This document shows, in pieces, positions 43,562 to 53,540 of a stretch of 64,000 nucleotides of DNA. The notes beneath the pieces are model-generated. The model saw nothing but the letters and a program-made list of their open reading frames with translations, was not told the origin of the DNA and made no database searches. The stretch is taken from contig NC_046683.1 in NCBI RefSeq assembly GCF_009870125.1, forward strand, positions 18,547,001 through 18,611,000, written 5' to 3'. Each line of letters opens with the position of its first letter. The first letter of the stretch is position 1. Source of the stretch: Drosophila pseudoobscura. Its lineage: Eukaryota > Arthropoda > Insecta > Diptera > Drosophilidae. Both the position numbers and the translations under genes were made by a program.

Positions 43562-44118
43562 CCGAGTACTAGTTACTACTGGTTAAAACCCCCAAAAAAC
43601 TTAGCTCGTTGCAATTTTAAATTCCACATTAAAATTAATAAGTCCAGTCCAACTACCGTAACGGAGGATATTGATGGAATTTTGGGTTTAAGATTCTGAG
43701 TTTCGGAACACCTAACCAAATTATTATATTTTTTATTTAAGGTTACCAGAATTAATTTGCGAATATACGACAGCTATTCACAAAGGCGGATAGGTCGGCC
43801 AAATTATGATAGGATAACGCCAAAAGAGTTTATGAAGGAAGAGTATCGATGGCTTTCGGAAGTCTAATTTTCTAGATATAGATTTGGAAATTAGCCATTG
43901 CCAGAGTACTGACCACATAAACATACAATAGACCAATTTAGATTTCATTGAGGTTATATTCCGGCGACAAGAGAAAGCGTATATCGGACGGAGTCAGTCT
44001 CGAAAAGGACAAATATTGGGTATTTAGGAAAATTTTGTAAAATTTATTGAAGTTTGGTCCTATAATTAGGGATTTCCACATTTAGTGATCAGAACTCGTA
44101 TTATTGGGTTACCTTACC

Positions 44119-45438
44119 ATGTCACCAGTACAACGTACCCCGGGGGGCAAGGCGTCGGGTGACGGGGACGCCCAGATCTGTGGTATATGTCAAGAAGCCA
44201 TAAGAAGAACTCAACTAATATGTACGGCGTCTTGTGGTCACCGGTATCATGATACTTGCATGAAAGAATTCGTGAAAAATAACAAAAATTGCCCCGTATG
44301 TAGGGCGGAGTTGAATCCGGAGGAACTTTCGTTTGATGAGAATACTCTAGCAGCCGAATTACCACCCGACATGGGTTCGGGTATAGTGCCGTTAGAAGGA
44401 GGCTCCAATCCAGAGTCAAACGCTTCAGAGATAGGTCCTCAAAAGTCAAGAGGGGCTAGGCCTAAACAGGGACGGAGAACTACATCGCGCCGAGGGATGC
44501 ATACTAGGTTGCAGTCTCAACAATTTCGGGATAACTCTTTGGGCAGTATCAGCCATAGGTCAGCCGAAGGAGATATGCCGGAAAGAACCATTGAGGTAAT
44601 GCAAGCCTTGATTAAAGGTCAACAGAAAGATATGATGGTGGAGCTAGGTTCATTCGTGAAGACTTTGATCGAGGAAAATCTACGCGAACAATTAGGTAGG
44701 ATGACAATAGCTTCAGATAGCACGCCTGTGCAAGCGACAAGGCAAAATCATGAGCCTAATATATCAGGAAACTCGTTGTCTTCAGAAAACGGAAGGGAAA
44801 GGGGATTACCACATCCAAATGCCGCTAACAGGGCGATAGCTCCTGGGAAGGCCGCTAATATCTTAGCCAGCTGGCGACTAAAGTTTGACGGATCCAAAGA
44901 CGCTATGCACGTCGACGAATTCCTGTACAGGGTTCGTTCACTTACATCCTCCACTTTAAATAACGATTACGAATTACTCTGTGACAATATGCATCTGCTT
45001 TTCTCGGCTAAAGCCAGCGATTGGTTTTGGAACTTCCATAGAAAGAACCCACAGTTTTCTTGGCAAACTTTTTCTGCCTCGTTTAGACAACGATTCGATG
45101 ATGCTAAAGATGATTTCGACTTGTGGGAGTTGATTAGAAAACGCCGTCAGAGAGAGGGTGAATCGTTTGACGATTATCAGACGGCCGTCGAAGAATTAGT
45201 GTCCAGGCTCTCACACGAGGTTAGCGAAAATAAGTTAGTAGACATTTTAAAACGTAACGCAAAAACAGCCCTCAGATATGAACTCTTGCATCTCAAAATC
45301 AGCGATCGAACTGGCCTGAGAGAAGAAGTTCGCAAGCATGAAAACTTCTGTAAAGACAACCATAACCCTTTTCCACGAGGTAAATTCGGCAAACCGAATG
45401 AAGCAGAAATACTTACGGACAATGAAGATTCTCAATGA
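44119..45438 (+). CDS. gag: Family A Gag with RING-H2 finger, copy 2
   Basis: 439 codons from ATG 44119; the translated protein is identical to that of copy 1 at 34052-35371, including the RING-H2 at residues 21-61 and the gag domain. The same deletion joint follows at the 3' end. Identity of the two copies supports recent duplication. Confidence 0.88.
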   Translation: MSPVQRTPGGKASGDGDAQICGICQEAIRRTQLICTASCGHRYHDTCMKEFVKNNKNCPVCRAELNPEELSFDENTLAAELPPDMGSGIVPLEGGSNPESNASEIGPQKSRGARPKQGRRTTSRRGMHTRLQSQQFRDNSLGSISHRSAEGDMPERTIEVMQALIKGQQKDMMVELGSFVKTLIEENLREQLGRMTIASDSTPVQATRQNHEPNISGNSLSSENGRERGLPHPNAANRAIAPGKAANILASWRLKFDGSKDAMHVDEFLYRVRSLTSSTLNNDYELLCDNMHLLFSAKASDWFWNFHRKNPQFSWQTFSASFRQRFDDAKDDFDLWELIRKRRQREGESFDDYQTAVEELVSRLSHEVSENKLVDILKRNAKTALRYELLHLKISDRTGLREEVRKHENFCKDNHNPFPRGKFGKPNEAEILTDNEDSQ

Positions 45439-46544
45439 TTATGTCTACAAAAGAACCGAACCTGATCGGGGAATAAGGGTGTAGATAATCTATCTTGGAA
45501 ATTGTGGATTCCTGGAGAACTCACCCAAGGTGTAATCGCGCGGGCCCATGATCCGCCGAATGCCGCTCATAGTGGAGTAGGGAAAACCATCGAAAAGATT
45601 AAAAGATATTTGTTTTGGCCAAAAATGAACAAGCAAATACGTGAGTATGTAACTCATTGCGAAGTGTGTCGCCACCCATGGGAAAACCAATGGTGTCTGA
45701 TCGTCCGTTTCAAAAACTTTATATGGATTTGCTGGGTCCATATCCCCGATCCAAGAAAGGGCATATTGGTTTACTTATTATCGTAGACCACTTCACAAAA
45801 TTTCATTTCCTATGCCCCCTTAGGGTGTTTACTTCCAATCGGGTGTGCGAATACCTTGAAAATTATTTGTTCTGTACATTTGGAGTCCCCGAGGTGATAT
45901 TAACAGATAACGGCTCTCAATTCGTTTCTGGAGCCTTTCAGGCTTTTCTAACCCGCTTTGGAATACAACATGTTCGGACGGCGATATATTCACCACAGGC
46001 GAATGCCAGTGAGAGACTCAATAGATCGGTGTTAGCAGCTATAAGAGCTTACATAAGCCAGGATCATTCCACTTGGGATACCAAATTACCGGAAATCAGT
46101 GCTGCTCTCAGATCCAACATTCACCAGAGCACAGGGTAATCGCCCTATTTCCTAACCTTTGGACAAAATATGATTCTGAATGGGAAAGACTATGAGTTGC
46201 TTCGCCGCTTAAAACTCTTATCGGAGGATAGCCGCATTAGTTATCCGGAAGCACTACAAATCATTCGCGAATCGGCAAAGAAAAAGGTGAAAGAGTCACA
46301 TGAACTAAATGCTAGGAGATATAATCTACGCTGTCGAAAAGTTGAGTTTAAGGTTGGAGAGCCAGTACTTGCCCGCAATTTCTGCCAAAGCAATGCTAGT
46401 AAAAAGTTTAATGCAAAGTTAGCGCCGGTTTTTAATTCAGCCGTGGTATCTAGACGAGTTGGCTCATCCTATTATCAACTGAAAAACGAACAGGGTAAAA
46501 ACATAGGAATATTTCACCTCAAAGACAAACAAGTTCAACCCTAG
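45439..46544 (+). pseudogene. int: Family A integrase, copy 2, with 31-bp deletion
   Basis: Same as copy 1, but 31 bp are missing near 45672, between the last zinc-ligand cysteine region and PPMGKPMV, which shifts the frame and splits the domain. The stop after HQSTG is also present (TAA near 46137). The C-terminal part 46170-46544 is unchanged. Confidence 0.88.
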
Positions 46545-47105
46545 GCAACTGTCCTTCTTCTGTTTAGGCCTCGCCAGTTAAAACTAGCGCTTCCTCAACT
46601 GTGGTGTAGTGGCCAGTTGTGACTCTAAAACTCCAGCGAACAGTTTGGGAAGTATTGCCCTCGCGTTCAACATTAACTCTTCTTTTTCAAAACAAGATAA
46701 GAGATTGATTATAAGAGAGAAGTAGTTAAAGCTTTCACTGAAGGGCTTAAGATCTAATTGAGAGAAGCAGCGTGGGCTGTGGGAGTTATGTTTTGAAGCT
46801 TCACTAGAAATCGTACGATTTCTCCGTTAGTCGTGGAAGCTATGTGTAAGCTTTGCTTAGCATCGTATGATTTCCCCGTTGGTTGTGGAAGGTAAAGTTC
46901 CGATCGCAAGGGCTAATGCTAGTGATAAAACTTCTAGATGGATCATTGCTTTAGTGATTTTTATTTTTTTTTTTTTTTTTTTTACTTTATTAGAAATCAG
47001 CTTTACTTAAACTATGATCTAATTTTAGTGATATTTACATTGGCTTACTACATATTATAAGAGTTTAATGATTAGGTTTATATATACATTTTAATGATGT
47101 GTTAT

Positions 47106-49795
47106 TCAGCAAATTTTTCTATTTTTTATGTTCAATGGGTGGAGACGTTTGAGTCTGCGTGGGATTTGGGGGTGCAGTAATCCTCTAGCTGTTTCATTTG
47201 GATGGTTAATGAGCCTATCGTTGTATCGACTGCTATGATGGTTTATTTGATCTCCAATTTTTGGGATGAGGAGATCTCTTTCCAGCATTGTGGTCCGAAC
47301 AAACCACGGGGCACCTGTCATCGCCCTTAGAGCCTTCGCTTGCATGACTCTGATTTTATTCAGATGCGTCTTCGCTGCACATCCCCAGACTTGAATGGCA
47401 TATGTCCATATAGGGATTATAATTGCCTTGTACAATATGACTTTATTGCGTAGGGGAAGCTTACTTTTTGAGTTCATGAGCCAGTGCAACTTTTTGAGTT
47501 TGTTTTGACATTTGATGACTGTAGCTCTGATATGCGGTCCCCAAGTTAGGCTTTTATCGAAGTGGACACCGAGGTAGCAGTGACTGCTCTTGCGCGGAAT
47601 TATATTTCCGTTGAAGGTTAGGTCTGGTGGGTGCTTGCTTCTTAGAGTAAAATTTACGTTAACTGACTTTGTTTCGTTAATTGTGATGTTCCATTTTTTT
47701 GCCCATTTTTCCACGGATTCGAGGTAGATTTGAAGTTGTTCAGCAACGGCTCTGTAGCAGGTGGATGACGAAAGAATAGCAGTATCGTCAGCGTAAGTGG
47801 CGACCAGGAAGTTGCTTGGGTTGACGTGCGGTAGCGGCATGTCGCGTGTAAACAATGTGTACAGGATTGGCCCAAGGACGCTGCCTTGTGGAACTCCAGC
47901 TCTGATAATTTTTATGTCTGAAATAGCGTCCTTGATTGTGACAATAAACGTTCTTTCTCCCAAAAATGACTTTATGACTGAATACTGGGGGGCGGGTAGT
48001 AGCATCTTTAATTTATATAAAAGTCCCTTGTGCCAGTCTTTGTCGAAAGCTTGTTTCACGTCGAGAAACACCCCTGAGCAGTATTGCTTAGTTTCATAAG
48101 CGTTGAGGATGTGTTGAGCCACTCTGTGTACTTGTTCCGGAGTCCCGTGCTGTCTTCTGAAACCGAATTGGTGCTGTGGAATAGCTTCCTTGACGCAGCT
48201 TTCAGCCACCATTCTGCTCAAGAATATTCTTTCGAATATCTTGGAGAAAACTGGCAGTAGGCTTATTGGTCTGTATGACTCTAGGGCTGACGTTGGTTTA
48301 CCTGGCTTTAGTATCATCACAATCATTGCACACTTCCATTGGGTGGGGAAGTGGCCGATGCGGAGGATGGCGTTGTAGAGTGCAACTAGAAACGTGGAAG
48401 CAGTTTTGCGATGCGGGCATCTATTAAATCGTGCCCAGGAGCTTTGTTGTTCACAAGAGCTTTTATTTCCGCTTGGACTTCAGAAGGTGAAACTGGCTTG
48501 GTTGGTATCGACATCTGTAGGGGCGCTTCTAAGTACCAGGAGAGTGCTCGCGTGTGATCTTGAGGTGCTACATCGGCTGGAGTGAATCTGGTCTCTAAAT
48601 TTCTAGCGAACGCTTCTGCTTTTTCCAAGTCAGACTTCACCCAGGTACCGTTGTCGTTTCTTAATGGAAAGCTGCACAGTGGCTGCCTCTTGATGCCACG
48701 GGTGAGTTTCCAGAGATTGACCTGGCTACTTTCAGTTGTATCGGCTCTTTTTAGCATTTCGTCGAAGTGTTTGCTGCTTTTCTCAGCGAGGGCCTTTTTT
48801 AAGTTTCTGCCCGCTCTGTGCATCTGAGCTTTAGTGTCTGGGTCGTGAGTTCTTATGAAAGCTTTCCTTAGTCTTCTCTTGATACGCACAAGGTTTTCGA
48901 TGTGAGGGTCAGGTGATGCAGCAGGTCGGGTCGAGCGCTCCTCGGACGTGGGTGGTTCTGCGGAGAGAGCTGCTTCCTGAATGAGGCTATTAAGCGAGCG
49001 TACAGCCGCGTCAATATCTTCTGGAGACTCGAATCTCTCGTTAAGTCGGATGTGATCTTCCAAATGGGTTTGAAAAATCTCAATGTTTGCTCGACTGTGC
49101 AGGAGCTTCTGTTTAGTGGGGTAGTTGACAGGGGATAAGTGCATTTCTATGAGAAGCGGTAGGTGATCGGAGGGAAGGTCGAAGTTCGCTTGTATGTGCA
49201 GGAATCTATGGGGAACGCCTTTGTAGATAGCGAAATCCAAGGCACTAGGCGATCTGTTGGAGTCGTATGGGTAGTGGGTTGCAGAGCCAGTTGCAAGAAT
49301 GTTGGCTCCACTTGAGACTATATAGTCGTGGATTTCGCGACCTCTAGGGCAGGAGCGAGGGTTTCCCCACCATTGGTGCTTCGCATTCCAGTCCCCAGCT
49401 GCAATGTATTTTGGCCCAAAACTAGATAATAAAGAGCGGAACTGAGAACTTGTCCATAAGGTAGCAGGAGGACAGTAGATAGCCGAGATAGTTATTTCTC
49501 CTAGAGAGGTGCTTAGCACCATGTTAGCGGCTTGAATTTGGCCATCTGTAATGGGGTTGATTGGGAAGTGCTTGAGGCTGCTGCGGATGAGGATAGCAGA
49601 TCCTCCTCTAAAACTATCGGAGGGATGATTTGCAGTGTAGAGTTCGTATCCTATTAGTTTGAATGTTGTTCTGCTGCAGAAGTGCGTTTCCGAGAGAAGC
49701 ATTATGTCGATTTGATTCGATGCAATGAAGTTTTTGAGTTCTAGGCTTTTGTTGGCTATGCCCGACGCATTCCAAATACCTATACGGTAAGGCAT
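47106..49795 (-). pseudogene. Jockey-clade ORF2, frameshifted, copy 2
   Basis: Translated parts (48386-49795 endonuclease and linker; 47106-48326 RT) are identical to copy 1, with the same frame break near 48390. Catalytic boxes GDWNAKHQWWG, SDHLPL and YADD are intact. Confidence 0.9.
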
Positions 49796-51312
49796 TTTGA
49801 GAGGCTAGTGGCTGAGAGAATGTTGAGGATCTGCTCTTGCATTTTCATAAGCCTGTTTTGCATTAGCATGAATTGGTCTAGCTTATCTGCAAGATTCATT
49901 AGCTTGTTCTCAAGAGGCGTGTTGTGAGGTGATTCTGGTTGGGTACGAGTACGGGATGGGTTCCGGTTTCCTGGTTCTCTTGCTATACTCCTTGATCGGT
50001 GCTGGGCTCCTCTAGCGACTTCAGCATAGGATATATGTTTTTCCTGACTTTTTGGCTGGGAAATGGACATATCGTTGCGTGGCATGTCCCTCTGTCTGCT
50101 GCTTCTCGAGAGCGAGCGAGAGTTTTTCTGGGTGCGCCCGGAAGTATTCTTTCCCCTAGGTTGCGCCTGATGAGTGTTTTCCCAATTTACCTGTGGTGGT
50201 TGTGGGTAAAATTTCAATAGGAGCTGTTGGTAGACCCTACAACCTCTATAATTGGCAGTGTGGGAGCCAAGACAGTTGGCACACTTGGGCTCGACGTCTT
50301 GTGGCTTTGAGCATTCTATGGTGGCATGCGGACCCCCGCATTTAACACAAAAAAATTTTTTGTTGCAATATCTTTTGGTGTGTTCGTATTCTTGACAACG
50401 GTGACACTGTGATATCTCCTGTTTGCGTTGTGGCTGCTCAACAGTTATCTTTTGTCTGCAGAGGTCTGATACTTTGAAAATCTCTTTATTATTTTCATTT
50501 GGCTCTAAGTCCACGAAAAATAAGTTGAGCTGCTTCTTGGTCGCTCTGTTAAGAGGATTGTGGATGAATCGGGCTAGATGCCCCTTGGCCATGAGATCTT
50601 GCTTAATATAATCAGTTGGGGTGGAGTGGTGAAGATTTTTGATTACTACTCTATATGACCGTTCTTCTTTCAACTGGTAGCTATGACAGAGAACGCCTTT
50701 AGCCATCAACGCGGAGGCGATTTTGCGGTAAGTGGTTGAGTCGTTGCATAGGAGTCTAATTTGTCCTCCAGTGCTTGTTTTTATACGGTAATTTTCGGGG
50801 CTTGCCAACGTATCCAGCATTGACCAGAACATTGCGATGTCGTTTACCCCGGGTATGATGATTGGAGGAGGCAGAGGGTTGCGTTTGGTTGTAGGGGATT
50901 CATTACATTCCTTGTGAGGGCTGAGGTCCATATCTTCGGTACCGTCGGCAGTTGAGTCGTCAGTGTCCGCGAGTGGCGCATAGTAGTTTGCGAAAGAAGG
51001 GTTTCGACTACTTGGGAGACTGCGTTCAGTTGAGTGAAGTTTCTTTTTTGGAGGAGGGAGAGCTCCTCTGTCCTGCCAAGAAACATGAGGGTCGTCAGTT
51101 GGCTGTGGGGCATGGTAGTGGGGAATGTTATTGGGACCATCCGTAGCACGTTGGTCGTTAACTTGCTTTTGCGTAGAATTAAGTATTGTCAGTTCTGAAG
51201 TGAGCTGGGCTTTAAGAGCTGAGGCAGTAGCAGAACTCATTGGATCAGCAGTTGACGGTTTGTTAATGCTACGAGAGACTTTAGTAAGGGACTTAGATGA
51301 ACGTAGTTCCAT
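49780..51312 (-). CDS. Jockey-clade ORF1 (Gag-like), copy 2
   Basis: 510 codons from ATG 51312, protein identical to copy 1 (39745-41277), with three zinc knuckles and the conserved block before them. Overlaps the ORF2 start by 16 nt. Confidence 0.9.
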   Translation of the reverse strand: MELRSSKSLTKVSRSINKPSTADPMSSATASALKAQLTSELTILNSTQKQVNDQRATDGPNNIPHYHAPQPTDDPHVSWQDRGALPPPKKKLHSTERSLPSSRNPSFANYYAPLADTDDSTADGTEDMDLSPHKECNESPTTKRNPLPPPIIIPGVNDIAMFWSMLDTLASPENYRIKTSTGGQIRLLCNDSTTYRKIASALMAKGVLCHSYQLKEERSYRVVIKNLHHSTPTDYIKQDLMAKGHLARFIHNPLNRATKKQLNLFFVDLEPNENNKEIFKVSDLCRQKITVEQPQRKQEISQCHRCQEYEHTKRYCNKKFFCVKCGGPHATIECSKPQDVEPKCANCLGSHTANYRGCRVYQQLLLKFYPQPPQVNWENTHQAQPRGKNTSGRTQKNSRSLSRSSRQRDMPRNDMSISQPKSQEKHISYAEVARGAQHRSRSIAREPGNRNPSRTRTQPESPHNTPLENKLMNLADKLDQFMLMQNRLMKMQEQILNILSATSLSKCLTV

Positions 51313-53540
51313 TTTTAAGTCAGGTAGATTTGGGCGTTTAACCCAGACGAAGTTGAGGTCTAGTCTGTAGGCGCGTGCACTGTCCGTAGGTCGCGCCCGC
51401 TTTGGGGGCCCGCGAGCGACGGGGCCAAACACGAGTACCGCGCGCTAAGGAACCCGAGCGGCGCTTAGTCCCATTGGTACCGCGCGCTTAGATTCACGAG
51501 CGGCACTTAGTTTCACGAGTACCGCGCGCTTAAACGTTTTCGCACAAGTAAGTTGTTTGTTGTTGCCACTGTAGTGGGCTTGTCCGTTTTTATTGCTTTT
51601 GCAAAGTCTTTCACAGCGATGTTGGAACGCGTCCGTATTCAACGAGAGCATGATCGAGACTTGCTTTAGTGAAGCTGTACGAACTCGGAGGTATTTTTCT
51701 ATGCAAATATATATATATATCCAGTGAATTTGAACACGTGCCAATTAAATTGAAGTTTTGGTGGATTGTATTATTCGGTTTGGTTTAAAGAAGACAAGAG
51801 GTATTTGAATCGTACAATAGTGAAACAGTTTTAACAGTCTCGTATCCTAGGACTGGGAATCTTACTACGTTCGACATCGGGAAAGAGAAAAAGTACCAAC
51901 TGACCCCTCCAATAACGAAGTCGTCGAAGTCCATCGATTTCTTGGTAGATCTGGGAAAGGCCTCGGATTTCCCAGGAACCAGCATCTACATAAACCCACG
52001 ATAACTACAACCAAATAAACTAGCAAAAGCCGTCCGAAGATATACTAGAGTGAAATTTGAAGTTATGTGGATGCATACTTAAACTGATGTACTTCTTGGA
52101 GTAAGACGACAAGAACGGTTTTCTTGCGAATTCGGAGAAGCTAATATGCCGCACTCGTCACCCTTCTCGCTTACGAGTTAAGCGCGCGGCTAAAGCTTTC
52201 GCACGTAGTTTCTTCGTTGTGTGTGTAGTGATTTCCAAACTGGGGAAATAAAAACATTATTCTGCTGCGATCCACACTGCCGTTTAACAGTCGTCGTATC
52301 AAAATGTACCCAAAGTATCAATTTTGAGTCTCTTTATGAGATTTTCCATTTTCTTTGTTTTATTAAAGATTAAATTCCGTACTAGCTATTCATCTTAGTT
52401 CTGTGTTGTATAGACGTTAAGAGAAAAACAAAAAATGTATATAATGACCCATAATTAAAATCAGCGCAAGTGAAAGCCACATAGTTTTAAGATCAGCCGT
52501 TAAGTTGCGAATCGTCGTCGAACTGGTATGGAAATGATATAATCGGTGTTTCATCCGAATTAGAAGTGAAGACATGTATATTCATAATTTTTCTCCTTTC
52601 CTCAGAATATGTTCCCACGTCGCCCCTTGAGCTCAACGGACACGCCGGATATTTCGTATAAAGTATGAGTGAGTTACGAGCTTCCTTAAACGGAGATCTC
52701 GAGTATTTTCAAAGTATATATATATACGTCTTGTAAAACTTCTATTGCGGTATGTTGAACAACCATATACATACGTGCGCTAGTTAAAGCCGATCGGCTA
52801 GTAATTTTTCTTTCACGTTTGCCTTCTTTTTATATTATTATCATATTTTTTTCTATTCTTTCCAATTTAATTTCTTTTACGCCGTATTCTCTACACATGC
52901 ATAATTCCTATATACATATACATATACATTTATAACTAGATATAAATTGTTATTATTTCCTCTTTCTTTATCCGATTACGTTGTATTAAGTTTATGCATA
53001 TCCAGAAAATCATGAAGTCCAAACTCGTAAATTTTGAATTATTAAATAATAATTAGTAGATAATAATGGAACATTAAACCTTTTGTGTTTGTCCTGAGTA
53101 GAGCCTGAGGCAGTCCGATGATCGAATAGAGATACGCTTGATTAGGGTTATGCTGTCGATTAAACGGCATACTAAAGGTAGGGAGGGTAGAGAAGGGGCC
53201 AAAGTCATCTGAGTTCCCCGAGAGCGGCGGAATATACGTATAATTGGACGTTGACATGCAATGACTGCATCTAACAAGAGGCGATGCAATTACTGCACCG
53301 TCAAGTGGCCCGTGTGACACCAGCAGAAGGCTGTTACGCGCGGATCCCAGGCAAAACGCAGCCCTCCTCCCGCCCAACCGACCGAGGGGCGCTGCCGCAT
53401 GACGCGCGGTGCGTAGCCGAACCAAACGCGAGCATGCAAGAAAGATAGATATTAGACTAACCTTCGAGGAAAATTAGCACTAAACTTATTAAGAAATTAA
53501 GCATGCAATAAAATACAAAATACAAATACCACTACAATTA

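Larger units (their letters stand above)
46958..51660 (-). mobile_element. Jockey-clade LINE, copy 2 (4703 bp)
   Basis: Same LINE, same LTR position and same 12-bp duplication (46946-46957 and 51661-51672) as copy 1, one base shorter in the poly(A) tract. It includes the same ORF2 frameshift, so it was copied with the LTR rather than inserted independently. Confidence 0.92.

Noticed and set aside
36922..51660. Two independent jockey insertions at the same site
   Set aside because: Same base, same duplication, same ORF2 frameshift and identical proteins make copying with the LTR far more likely.
53042..53425. 127-codon minus-strand frame across the LTR 3/CR1 joint
   Set aside because: It spans an insertion boundary and is absent in LTRs 1 and 2.
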